Source of the DNA: Ilex aquifolium
Taxonomy: Eukaryota; Streptophyta; Magnoliopsida; Aquifoliales; Aquifoliaceae
Reading direction: 5' to 3'
DNA: 64,000 nt
Assembly (NCBI GenBank): GCA_951799425.1
Contig: OX637393.1
Span: forward strand, 4,821,001-4,885,000
The notes under the pieces are model-generated. The model worked only from the letters and a program-made list of their open reading frames with translations. It was not told the origin of the DNA and did not search any database. A program made the translations under genes and the position numbers. Below are positions 23,001 through 34,394 of this stretch, piece by piece (position 1 is the stretch's first letter; each line of letters starts with the position of its first letter).

Positions 23001-24885
23001 CCTACTTCTACCTCTCACATTACCATCAATATCTATCAAATCACTCATCCACAATGATGCAATACTAGATTTTCAATCAACATGTCCAAACCGCCTAAAT
23101 CAATTTTCTATTAATTAACTTCCTATTGGTGTTGCTTCTACAGGATTATGTATATTTTCATTTCTAATTCTATACTTCCAAGTCTTACAGCTATCCATCC
23201 TACCATAGCCACACTTAACTGAAAATGCCTATCATTGAGAAAAATTTGTCAGATTCTTAGATCCATAATAAAATTGGAACAAATCATAAAGACGGGTTTC
23301 TCATCAACCGAGAATATAAACTGAGCAAGTGAGCTCAACATTTGTAAGGAAAAAATATGATAGGTAGAAACCTGGCAACAGTTGTCACTGTTGATAACTT
23401 TGTTCATCTTTACATGCGCCAAGATCCTAGGATTAAATTTTAAGCAATAAATTGTTTAATAGACGCTTAGCTTGGAATAGGTTGAACCAAGGCACATAGG
23501 TCCAGCTTGTTGTTTTCAAACACTCAGCCCTCTACGATCGATCAAGGAACCAATTTCATAGCAGCCCCAATATCACTATACTTGTAAAGTCCAAACTTCA
23601 TATACATAGTTATGCAATGGCATCAAGTAAATTCAACACTATCAATCCCCAAAAAGTACAAGTCACCTCTACAGTTGACTGAACTAACAACATATAGCTC
23701 ATACTAGTGTAAAAATTACAAAAACAAGCTAAAGGCAATCAATGACTATGACTAACCTCCTGAGTTGTGAACTTCTCATGTACAAAAAGTGCCAACACAA
23801 AACTCGCAGCAATGAGAAAGTAATGCCGAAAAGTATCAAGTTCACGATCATAGGAGCGCTTAACAACTCGGTGATAGCGCATGCACCACACTATTGCCAG
23901 AGAGCTCCCAATAAACACCAGCTTCATCACAGTGTTATACACAGAAACGAAGTCTGTAAACAGATCCAAGTATCGAGCTAGAAACACAACCGCATACAGC
24001 TCCTGAGTCTTCAGTGAAATCCCTGAACATAGTTCCAAACAATTTCAGATCTCACCGACTGAACCAAATCATATTAAGCACTAAAGAAGCTCAAGTCAAA
24101 GCCTTACATAATACCCACACATAAGTATGCTCGAATATTAGTGCCACACACGTTCAATTATTGGCGACCCAATAAACTAGGATAAACACAAGAAAAGCAC
24201 AACTGGCACCCTAATTCAATCATACCAATTAAATTAACATCATAACAGATATATAAATTCTCAGTGCACACACTATCCCAATTTATATATACACATCTGT
24301 AATTCTGTATCTATTAAAATCGAAGATTCCATCCAATTTCACTTTAACTGACTCAATTGACAAGAATAAATAGACACCAGAAAAGCTCAATCGGAACCCC
24401 AATTCAATTCTACCGATTTATGCACCCGGATATAGACATAGTGCGAAAATATTTCAGTATCACCAACTCAACTAACTCAAATGGACCCAGCAAAGATGAT
24501 CCAATTTTAAGACAATACATGAATGTAGATATTATACACATACAGACTACATTGTCGTACATCTTCAATTTCACAAACTCAATTAACCAAATTGAACCCT
24601 AGAAACGCATAACTTACGCCTTAGTTACACACACACACATCTTGATCACAGTGTAGAGGTGTTGGATTTAACCGACTAAATAAACTTGAATAAAACCCTA
24701 AAATGCTCAATTTTAAAACCCTAACACAGTCACATAAGCGTGTGAATACGATAAGTAATGTAAATATACAAACGAATATGAGATTAGGATTGACCTGAGC
24801 AAGATTTTGTGGCGTATATTTTGAGAAGAAGCACCAAGATACTGATCAAATGAAACATGTCGCCTGCGAATCTGAATATATTCAT
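20036..24885 (-). CDS. ERD2: ER lumen protein-retaining receptor ERD2 (K/HDEL receptor), 6 exons
   Basis: Exons: 24885-24795, 24022-23757, 22782-22667, 20414-20338, 20229-20166, 20072-20036. Total 651 bases, 216 residues plus TGA, all junctions in phase; the family length is about 215. The protein begins [10 protein letters not shown] and ends KLQLPA. ERD2 is a seven-helix Golgi receptor that binds escaped ER proteins ending in KDEL/HDEL and returns them in COPI vesicles. Seen: Arg5, the RYLDLF segment, [19 protein letters not shown] with the conserved Glu, and ADFFYYYF with the conserved Asp near the end, all positions tied to ligand binding in the KDEL receptor family. The C-terminal LQLPA fits the LXLPA Golgi-retention motif described for plant ERD2. 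Introns are 772, 974, 2,252, 108 and 93 bp. The start ATG, and not the internal Met codons in exon 2, is chosen because exon 1 supplies the conserved first helix. Confidence 0.96.
21112..21200. repeat. Short minisatellite in ERD2 intron 3
   Basis: Imperfect 15-19 bp units built on 'ctttcctatt(at/g)' follow one another about five times. The rest of the 2.25 kb intron shows no open frame or element I recognise. Confidence 0.5.
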
Positions 24886-25093
24886 GGTCGCAGAAACGAT
24901 TTGTGCCCTAGATTATGGAGAGATTCAGCGAATTGCGGCGACAAGAGGTGAAATTAGAGAGAGACAGAGAGAGAGAGATACGGGGGAGAGACGTAAATGA
25001 ATGAGCTTGAGAAAATGAGAATTGTGTCGTTGCACCGTCTTACTCTTGGCTGCTGCACCGTCTTAATCTTGGCTGCCTTCGAAATAAATTTTT
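24886..25093 (-). promoter_or_regulatory. ERD2: ERD2 leader and proximal promoter
   Basis: Holds a GA run on the plus strand (24957-24981; CT in gene sense) and, further upstream, two tandem 23-bp units at 25031-25053 and 25054-25076 that differ at one base (TGCACCGTCTTACTCTTGGC plus TGC). A MULE-type MITE begins at 25094, so the upstream region is only about 200 bp before mobile DNA starts. No clear ER-stress element was seen. Confidence 0.4.
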
Positions 25094-25760
25094 GGGTTAA
25101 TTGCAAATTATACCCTTAAAGATTGTTTGAATCTCAATTTTTACCCTTAAAGATTAAAAATCTCAATTTGTACCTTTCAAGATAGAAGTTTGTATCAATG
25201 CGCACCTGAAACTAACAGCCGTCAGTTTGCCATCTAAAACTAAAAAGATAAATTATACCTAGATCCTCTCATGTTTGTCACTTAATTATTTGGACCCTCT
25301 CATATTTAGAATATTATTTCTACACCTTTTGACGTTTGTGCACGTGTAACACATAACCCCTTGTCGTTAATATCTGTTAATATAACAGTTAAAAAATATG
25401 ATTTCATTCTAATAAAAAATTATAATTTCATACTACCTTTTATTTTATAGGCTCATTATACTCTAAAGTTAATCAAGTTTACCATTTGAATAACCAATTG
25501 GGGAACATTTTTAGTCATATTTAGATTCTCAAGGGATGTAGGTGTAATACTTCAAATGTGAGATGTTTAGGTGATTAAGTGATAAGTATGAGGGAGTCTA
25601 GATATAATTTATTTATTTAGTTTTAAACGGGGACGGCTGTTAACTTGAGGTGCGCATTGATACAAATTTATATCTTGAGGGTATAAATTGAGATTTTTTA
25701 TCTTTTAGGGTGTAAATTAAGATTCAAACAATCTTTTGGGGTATAATTTGAGATTAACCC
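25094..25760. mobile_element. MULE-type foldback MITE, copy 1
   Basis: 667 bp with ends GGGTTAATTGCAAATTATAC and, on the complement, GGGTTAATCTCAAATTATAC. Long arms repeat 'tttgtatcaatgcgcacct' and 'gccatctaaaac' in inverted order. Flanks TAAATTTTT (25085-25093) and TAATTTTTT (25761-25769) match at 8 of 9. It sits in the ERD2 upstream region. Confidence 0.75.
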
Positions 25761-25920
25761 TAATTTTTTTATTAGAGAAACAGAGAGAGAATTACATAAA
25801 AGGCCCCTGAACTTTTAAATATTTATTCTATAGATTGTAATAAGAAAATTTGTTGCAATCAAAGGAAATTTTACATATAGAAAATGGCATCAGATCTTGA
25901 GATTGGGATATTATAAGATT

Positions 25921-26039
25921 TTTTTTCAGGGTTCAATACTCAGAAGTGTCCGGCCTAACTTACGCGCACCTCGATTAATTTTTTCACTGGTTCTGTTAAA
26001 AACAAACTATCTACGTCAAGACTAAAGTATTCACGAGAA
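25921..26039 (-). mobile_element. SINE family 1 copy, 5'-truncated
   Basis: 119 bp, T run first, sharing 'cagaagtgtccg', 'gcgcacctcgattaat' and 'aagactaaagtattcacgag' with the other copies. Flanks ATATTATAAGATT (25908-25920) and ATATCATAAGATT (26040-26052) match at 12 of 13. Confidence 0.75.
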
Positions 26040-26363
26040 ATATCATAAGATTAAGAATAAATATCGTCAATGTTGTATAAAAACATATTAGAATTTTTGA
26101 ATGGAATTAACTTACTAAGAGAATTCTGAATTTGTACAAAACATGTGATTTATATGCACTAATTTGTATAGTAGACATCATTCGTGAGCAATTAATAACT
26201 AATAGAGATGTGGGTGGAGATTAAATCCAAATAAAAATATGAGTTTTGTACATTAACACATGTGAATTTGTAGTAATTGTTCTTTTTTAATAGGGAATTA
26301 TATGATTGGATATTGAAATCAAGAATCATGATCATAAGGTTTAAGAGCATGGGCCAAAAAAAT

Positions 26364-26625
26364 GGGAAAGACTACAGTGTCATCAGTGGTATCATATCAA
26401 AATTTATAATTTTTTAAAGTTAAGTTATAATTTTTTTTAAAGTGTAAGTTATAACTTTAAAAGACATAATTTTTTATGAAAGGTCAAGATCGATATTGAG
26501 AGTTTATGATCAATTATGGGTATTTGTGATCGATCAAAATCTTTCATTGAACAATTGTAACTACTCATTTTAAAATTATAACTTTATCATAAAAAATCAT
26601 AACCGACAGTACCGTAGACTTTCCC
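26364..26625. mobile_element. 262-bp MITE
   Basis: Inverted ends GGGAAAGACTACAGTGTCAT and, on the complement, GGGAAAGTCTACGGTACTGT, in poly-A-rich flanks where a target duplication cannot be judged. The interior is AT-rich foldback. Confidence 0.6.
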
Positions 26626-26904
26626 AAAAAATTTAGGGAAACAAATAAAATTACACTATGGTACCATAAACTTTTTGATAGCATATGTGGACCAAAGTCT
26701 GTGCCATAAGTTGACCTCAATGGCAATGACCTCATCATATAAACAAAGGGGGAATCGCATTTTACACCAATTTTTAACATTACATGCTTAATGTATTAAA
26801 ATCATTTCAATATAGTTATGGCATTAGTTTTTATTTGCTAATTTTATCAAAATCTATCCCATTAACAATCACGGAATGAGCAACAGAAGTTAATCACACA
26901 ATAG

Positions 26905-27708
26905 TCTATATAATAAAGTATAATACAATTTAAATTTCAAAAGATAAACAAAATAATTATTTTTTTTCGCAATTAAAATCTTTTTAAATTTTACTTTCAA
27001 GTTAATCTGACGGCTAATATTAACTCCCCAAATTTAATAGGGAAAATAGGGCCATAAAGATGTGTTTGAAATGATTTTTTAAAAGTGTTTCTAGAACTTT
27101 TAACTTCTCATAAATACTTTAAAAAAAGTTAAAAAAAAAATAGTGTTTGGACCCGCCTAACCACCATCACCACTATCACTGCCACCACCACCGTCGCCAC
27201 CCCCACCACCACCTCTGCCACAACAACCACCACTGATGTCGCCGCCACCAATGTTGCCACCCCACCACCACTACTCCACCCATCGCCTCACCACTACCAC
27301 CACCACCACCATCACACCACCACCCTCCTCACTGCCCCACCATTACCCCCCACTACTACTATCATCGCCGCCGCCGTCATCACTCCACCACTACCTCTGC
27401 CACAATAACAACAACCACCACCACCCCCTATCACCCCACCACCATCCCTTTTACCCTCTACCACCACCACCGTCACCTCCACCCCCATCACCACCCTATC
27501 ATCACTGCCATTATCCTACCACCACTATCCCTACTGCCTCACCACCACTGCCACCCCGCCACCACCATGCACTCTCATTATAACCAATGCTTAAATTCAT
27601 TTCTCTTTCCTCTATGTTTATGATTTGATTTTAGGTGTGAATATAAATATATTTATTATTGGTCATTTTGTTTATTACTCCGTGTCTTCGACCACAAGCA
27701 ATAACTAG
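26905..27708 (+). mobile_element. Helitron-like nonautonomous element, copy 3
   Basis: 804 bp, starts TCTATATAATAAAGTATAAT and ends CAATAACTAG before T, the TC...CTRR pattern of Helitrons. The left 230 bp and right 110 bp match copies 1 and 2; the middle (27156-27580) is CAC/CCA repeat of its own composition. It ends about 310 bp before the UBTD-type start codon. Confidence 0.6.
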
Positions 27709-28016
27709 TTTTAATATATTAAGGATATGATGTGAAAATTTTAATCTATTAAAATATAAAATGAAAATACTCAAAAAATTTGGAGCACAAAGTGTAATTC
27801 ACCCTAAATGTAAAACCCCCAACCCCAGGTAGAGGAATTTCACAGAATAATAGAAGTGGACTCCCCATATTTCCATCTCTCTCCCACTTTCTCTTTCCTT
27901 CTCTCTCTTTCTCTCTCTCAGACACCAAAACGAAGATTTTCATAGACAAAATCACTACTCAATCAGTGAAACATTGATATAAACACATATATAGTGTGTG
28001 TATGTGTGACGGGAGC
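27709..28016 (+). promoter_or_regulatory. Promoter and leader of the UBTD-type gene
   Basis: CT-rich tracts at 27886-27922 and a TATA-like stretch near 27977 precede the ATG at 28017. The region lies directly downstream of a Helitron-like end at 27708. Confidence 0.35.
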
Positions 28017-30995
28017 ATGGGATGTACTGGATTGTCGCGTGCCAAAGGAGACGGTCAGATTTCAGTTCTTCTTTTTCTTTTTTTGTTCTTTAATCTCTCT
28101 CTATGTGTGTGTGTATTGGTGCGTGAATTTGATTGGTAGTGTTTATATACATTGTAGTGTGAAATTCTTGCATTTGTTGTTGTTGTTGTTGCGTGTGTGA
28201 ATTTGATTTCTGTTGTTATTGCATTTCAGCCGCGTAATTAAACTCACCCTAAACGTGTGGTATTAATTATTCACTCAGGTGAGATGAATTTGACGTTTGT
28301 GTTATGTTCATCTGCCATTTAGTTCTTCTACAAACTGGGTGAATGAATTTTATATAAGGAATTTTTGATATCATTTATATCGTAAATTTGGTTGACATCC
28401 AGATAGAGTGATCCGTACTAGTGGAATAATTGCAGTTCGTACCATCCTGTATCTCTTTCATCAAGGTCTGATTGGTTTGACTTGCCAATTTAGCAACTTC
28501 AACTTTAGTTGAATCAATCTTGCATAGAATTTCAATGGAAGCAGCACAAATGAATTCCAATTGGACATTAATTTTGGGGCATTAAATGACTTTTCATGTA
28601 TGATTGATGATGGGCGTGAAACGATGGTAGAGTCAAATTGGGTTGGACACTCAACAATAGAAGTCTCCGAATAAAATTCCTCATTTCCATGCCAGGCTGG
28701 AATCAGTTTTAGTGCATAATAAACTTATTCTCATTTTGATCTACGTACAATATGTCTTACAACTGCCTAAAATAAACTAAACTAGAGCTTAGATTACCGG
28801 TAGGTGGTATAATTGGCTGAAAGGAAGGAGATTGATAAAGGTGATATCAGTTGTTAAATCATCTTGTGTAATTCAACTATTTGAGATGTTTGCAAGACGG
28901 CACTCAGAAGTCAAAAACAATAACAGAGTAACACCTACCTCGATTCCACTGTAGAAATCATTTGACTTGCCACTTCTTCTGGTTGAATCAGATGACAGAC
29001 TAATTGGAATTTCAATCGACATAGCTAAATGATTTCCAATAAGTATTTTGGCATGTCCATTGGAATCCATGTTACTCTATGAGATGCGTTTTTTGACTTG
29101 CAATCGTTTTGCGACCTTAGCTTGAACTAAATGACAAACTAATTGGAGTTCCAATTAACTTGGCCAAATGATTTTCAATTAGTATTTTGGCATTTTCGTT
29201 GGAATACATGTCACTTTATGAGGGACATTGTCTTAATAATAGCCTCATGGATTTCCTTGTTGGTTAATTTCTTTTATCATGTCATGTTAAGTTAAATAGA
29301 TGGGATAAAAGTTTTATTTAGTTTAATAGCATATCATGTTAAGTTACTTTAATTGTGTATACCTACCCTGTTGATTATGTGATTATCACAACATGTTTTG
29401 TGTAATGATTGGAACACATATGTGAGAATCCCCCATGATTTAGCTAGTGATATTGTTTCAACTGTACAAACCTATAAAACTGAAAGGTGCATAGTGAAGT
29501 GAATGGAAAAAGTGGATAGGTCACACAACAACAGGTGTTGAATTTTCAATGCTAAACATGAGGCATCGAGTGTAGCTATGTAAGAAATTGCTAACAACAC
29601 TTAGGCCTGACTTTCATTTTAATTCGATTTGTCATAAAAAAAAATTGAGTTTGGCAGCTTGATAATATGCACAAAGGATCATGTACTTTGTTGGAGTCAT
29701 TTTTCTGTTTATTTGGTCATAGAAAATACTAAGAAAATACGAAAACCAAAGCCTTGGAACCATTCTGAACCAATAACAAGGGCACAACTCATACAGATGC
29801 GTGATGAATTCTGAGACACTGCTCCGCATTATGGTGGCCAAAAAAGGTATTCCACTCCAACAAAAATGAAGTATCTTTCTTATTTTTTATGACATTTTTT
29901 TGAAAAATGTTATAAGGAGTTTATTAATGAATATATCTGTATATGTATGGGTGGTAAGTGGTAAAATTACATTCTAGATGGAACCTACTCCATTTTAATC
30001 TATTAACCTGTTTATTCACCTATTATCCATCACTTCCTTCACCAATTTCATTGATTGTTATCTATTCCTCATGCACTTCGAAATTCGAATAATGATTCAG
30101 AATTTGGGAAAGCATTTCAAGTTGAGAAAAGAATACTGGAAACCTTCTGGGAAAAAAACAAAAGGAAAATTTTTTGACGTTCAAGATTCATTGATTGTTA
30201 TCCCATACCAAAACACTAGAATATATTATTCTGAATATGGGAAACTATTTCACGCTGTGAGAAAAGAATAATTGAAACCCGCTGGTAAAAAACACCAAAA
30301 AGGAAAAAGGATACTATTATTAAGGTTTACTGGCTTGTGGTAGTTATGAAATTGATGGACTCGTGGGAAAAAAGACTTGATAAAATTTAAAATTATGTTA
30401 TGTACAATATCGTCATCATCATCTTCATCTTCTTTTTCTTTTCTTGTGCTAGTCCTGGTTTCTTTGGTTTCATCCTTAGCATTCTCTGGTGATTTATTTT
30501 CTGTTTCCAAAAATAGTATATTAGTATTGGAGTTCTAAACCACCATGTCCACTACCCTACACAAAGAAGAAGGAAAAAGAATAAATTTCGTGAAGAAAAT
30601 ACGTGGTTGTGCCTGTAATTGCACTTTATAGGGCTGGGTCGTTATTTGGTGGCTCTATTCATGTATTCAATCGATAGTGGATGAAAACGGAATATCTCAG
30701 CTAGAAATTATGTATCTTTTTTAGAGATTTGGGATGCACTCCATGCTGCAGTCGACGCTGACTTGAGCCTTGCTCAAGCAATAGTTGACAGTGCCGGTAT
30801 TGTTGTTCAAGCCCCTGATTTGACAATCTGCTATGATGAAAGAGGTGTGTAATCCATTGAAAACTTGTATATTTATGAATTTTCTTTTCTGCATCAAAGT
30901 TTTAGTTGGCTTCTGGACCTGTTCTTGCAGGTGCAAAGTACGAATTACCCAAGTATGTTTTGAGCGAACCAACCAATTTAATCCGTGTCAGTTGA
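28017..30995 (+). pseudogene. UBTD-type ubiquitin domain-containing protein gene, probably inactivated
   Basis: Four exons match the small plant proteins related to animal UBTD1/2: 28017-28053 (MGCTGLSRAKGD), 29723-29846 (KKIRKPKPW...TRAQLIQMRDEF, then DTAPHYGGQK), 30725-30844 (EIWDALHAAVDADLSLAQAI...LTICYDER) and 30931-30995 (GAKYELPKYVLSEPTNLI, ending VS then TGA). The N-terminal MGC suggests N-myristoylation or acylation. Exon 2 carries TGA at 29812-29814 where the family has Trp (EFW-DTAPHYGG), and the A run before its donor (29840-29845) has one A too many, so the joined exons total 346 bases, not a multiple of three. Exons 3 and 4 and the splice sites look intact, which suggests recent loss or sequence error. 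Family function is poorly known; UBTD2 binds ubiquitination enzymes. A leader with CT repeats and ATATAAAC at 27977 lies upstream. Confidence 0.8.
28992..29224. repeat. Tandem duplication in intron 1 of the UBTD-type gene
   Basis: Two copies of about 93 bp (28992-29085 and 29131-29224), period 139 bp, sharing 'attttggcat', 'ttggaat(c/a)catgt' and 'ctaattgga(a/g)tt(t/c)c'. The purpose is unknown. Confidence 0.6.
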
Positions 30996-30999
30996 CAGT

Positions 31000-32383
31000 G
31001 ATGAGATGACTGAATACAATTCTTTACAAAGACTGTAAATTGTGCAAATTGGTCTCATATCGTTTTTTCTAAATACCTCCAATTATTCCGAAAAACATTA
31101 ATGTAATCACAAAAACAGCTGCTAAGTCATTATTGTGGATTCTCTAAGGATCTATCTAACTAGAATTGTAGTACAACACTACTTTACCATGAATTACTGT
31201 TGGTACATACCATGATTCTGGTGTTTGTGCATGTTCCCATGGTAGTGATTTTTCACGATATACGTATGTGGGTTGTTCATCAATATCTGGTGAATGATTT
31301 AGGATTGAGGCAAATTGAGGGGAAGTGTTCTGGATGAAATCTCTCCAGCCCGAAATTTGAACTTCTTCCCACGGTACCTTCAGGACCCGACTACATGGAA
31401 ACTTAAACTGAGCTGCTTTGGTATCATTTAGTAGGGTGAGTATCTGCATTCCCTTTGGTAGAATAACAAACCAACACTTTATTTTTCATGTTACCACCTA
31501 CAGAATCTCTACAGTAATTACTTACCAGAATCTGACATTGTGGTCAACAATTGTTATTTTCACTGTCATCAACTGTTGCTAAATAATTTTTTTTTTGTAT
31601 GTGGTTCTGTTGGGGATCATTTGCTAGGGTACTTGTAATTCACGACCATTCATCGATGCTGATTTGACCATCCCAAGAAACAAACTCGTATGTCTAGCGA
31701 ATATCTAACATTACCAACTCGTGAGTCAGAAAAATGATTTCACTTGCATTCCTACATTTAAAGAAAGTCGTGTTAAGGTATTTATACGCTGATCGCCGGT
31801 TACGATTCATCAATAAGTTTTGACCGTTGATTCCTCTTCCCCGGAGGCCCGCCTGACCCCCAAAAAAATGTTCTTATGTTATTTATGGTGACAACTGTGG
31901 TAGGTATTGTAACATCAGCTTGGTTCTACCCCTGACAGGTAAACATGTACTAACTTGGGTTATGGTCCTGCTTAAACTACAAGTACAGATCACTTAAAGC
32001 CCACTTGAGATTAGGTATAAGTTTTCATCATCATAAAGTTTGTTGCCCCAGCCCATTGGTAAGTTGTTTGTCTCTTTCTCTCTCTCTCCAAAATTTTTTT
32101 TTTTCCCTTCTTCGCAAGATGGGTCATGGGCATGGCTAGGCGAGAGAATCATTCCACAAACCTCCAGTAATAGCCCGAGAATCCTAGAAAGCTACGAATC
32201 TCAATTTTGTGGAGGGATAGGTAACATAATCGACCTTATTCTTTGAAATTAGGTGATTTGACACAAAAATAAACTTGGAACCTCTAATACTTGGATTCCC
32301 TCAATTCTAGATTAACTATAGTATATTATACTCGACACCTAATCTTAACTTGAAAAATCCAATATTAAATAGGATTCTTATCC
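31000..32383. other. Intergenic, one unrecognised 97-codon frame
   Basis: A minus-strand frame at 31449-31156 (contains SGWRDFIQNTSPQF and REKSLPWEHAQTPESWYVP) has protein-like composition but matches nothing I know. It could be a fossil of a mobile element or of a lost gene. Nothing else seen. Confidence 0.3.
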
Positions 32384-32414
32384 CACATAAAAAAGCCACG
32401 AGATAATCATTTCA

Positions 32415-34332
32415 TTAAGTAGGAAAATTTTGGTTACAATCAGACAAAAGGAAAGTCGTAAGCTCGGGAGGGGGGGACCCTAACCAACTCGCCAGAAGGG
32501 AGTTGTTTAGTATATTGGCTGCCACCCAATGAGCAGCCTTGTTAAGGGCCCTAGGCTTGTGTAAAAAGCTTAAGTTATAAGACCTAGCATAAAATCTAAT
32601 ATCTTCAATGATTACTCTAATGTCCCATGGGGGTTCATCTTCGTTTGAACTGAGCTTAATCACATTGAGGCAGTCACTTTTGATAGTAGCATGGGTGATC
32701 AGTTTGGCTTCAGCGAGAAGGCAAGCCTGCCTTACTGCCTCAGCCTCAGCCATTAGAGGGGAAGTTGCAGTGAATACCTTGGCACAATCGAAATCCAGGA
32801 CACCCCTGTCTTTGCATAAAACAACCCCACAAGCTGTCATTGCCCCATCTGATCTAAAAGCGCCATCACAAAAAAATTGAGCCTCCTCTTCAAACACCTG
32901 AGATTTTGCCACACTTGTCGTGGAATCCTGTTGTCCGTTTGATACCCCTTCATCAGTGGCTCTAAATTGGTCCCTCCACATGGCCTGGGCCCGAAGGATA
33001 GAAGCATATGCATTCACTTCCTCTTTGTTGAATATAAGCTGATTCCTTGTCTTCCAAATAATCTATCCCACAATGGCCATCTTCCCTAGGATTTCAAGTC
33101 TACTTTTTGCATCCTTAAACAACTGAAGGAGGGCAAATGTTCTTTGGATCACAGACGTGAAAATTGGGTCATTACCCATAGTAGCAAGTTCCATTCCAAA
33201 CCAAACCTTTTTTGTCCAAGCGCAGTCAAACAAAATGTGCTCAATAGACTCTGTAGCCAACTTACAGATCTGACATAAAAGCGTAGCAGCACACTTCCGT
33301 CTAAACAGATTTTCATGAGAGGCAAGGTTGTTATGGTAAGCCTTCCACCAGAAATGCTTTACCTTCGGGGCTGCTTTCATGTTCCAAAGAGACTGCCACA
33401 GATTATGATGGAGAGACCTAGAGGAGCTGCCCTCCGGTTGGTCAGTGGTCACTTGAATACCCAGCCTATACCCAGCCTATACCCAGACCTAACAGAGTAG
33501 GAACCCTTGCAGTTTGGCCACCAAATTCTTCTATCGTTACCTCCATTCAATGGTAAGGGAACCGCTTGAATTGCTTTCAATTCCCTTCTTGACACAAAAA
33601 GATCTAGGCCAGTGATATCCCATCTTTTAGGATTACAGGAAATGATATCTGCAACTTTAGAGACAGGACTTGCCTGGGGTTTTGGGGATTGAATAGTTCA
33701 ATTGGGAAGCAGTGGGATCCATTTGTCTTCCCAGAATTCACCTCGCTTCCATCACCAATTTGCCATATTAATCCTTTCTCAAGCAGCTCCCTTCCGTAGA
33801 GCAGGCTGGTCCAAACCCAAGAGGGTCTTGCTCCCCGTTTTGCCTTCATGAAGTCCTCGTTTGGGAAGTAAATAGCCTTCATAAATCTTGCCCAGAACTA
33901 GTCCGGTTGATGAATAAGTCTCCAACACTGCTTTGCCAAGAGGGCTTGGTTAAACACTTTAAAATCTTTAATGCCCATCCCCTCATCAAACTTTGACTCC
34001 GTCATTTTCTCCCATTTCCTCCAACTGATATCGTTCTTATCTACACCCCATTTCCACCAAAACCTTCTAACATAAGAGTTAAGCTTGTCGCAAAAAATTT
34101 TGGGAAACTCCACCACGGACATAGCGTAGTTTGGGATCGCCTGGATGACTGCCTTTGTCAGAATTTCTTTTCCTGCCTGGGAGAGGCAGCAGCTTTTCCA
34201 ACCCTGCAATTTCTTCACAACCCTCTCAAACAAATACCCAACTACCTCGCTTCTTGACCTTCCCCAGGCAGTGGGTATACCCAGATATTTGGCGCAGTGG
34301 GGAAGAGCCTGCATGCCCAAGAGTGTACACAA
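32415..34332 (-). pseudogene. LINE ORF2 C-terminal part: RT connection, zf-RVT and RNase H
   Basis: 34332-33898 reads HCAKYLGIPTAWGR, QGWKSCCLSQAGKEILTKAV and FWWKWG, the region after the reverse transcriptase palm. 33452-33063 has the zf-RVT pattern (APKVKHFWWKAYHNNL, C-x2-C and IEHILFDC). 33017-32415 is an RNase H of the RVT_3 type with FFCDGAFRSDG, AEAEAVRQA and IKSDC supplying the acidic residues. The pieces lie in different frames, so the enzyme is not made. Confidence 0.85.
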
Positions 34333-34394
34333 GAAGGACTTTTGTTCCTCGGAGGTGTTGTTGGAGAAGATGACCCCTGATTTCTGGTAGTTAG

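Noticed and set aside
23739-24038. 99-codon frame starting MELCSG as a separate gene
   Set aside because: It is ERD2 exon 2 extended into the introns; exon 1 supplies the real start.
27236-27583. 115-codon Pro/His-rich frame
   Set aside because: Same cause: microsatellite core of the third Helitron-like copy.
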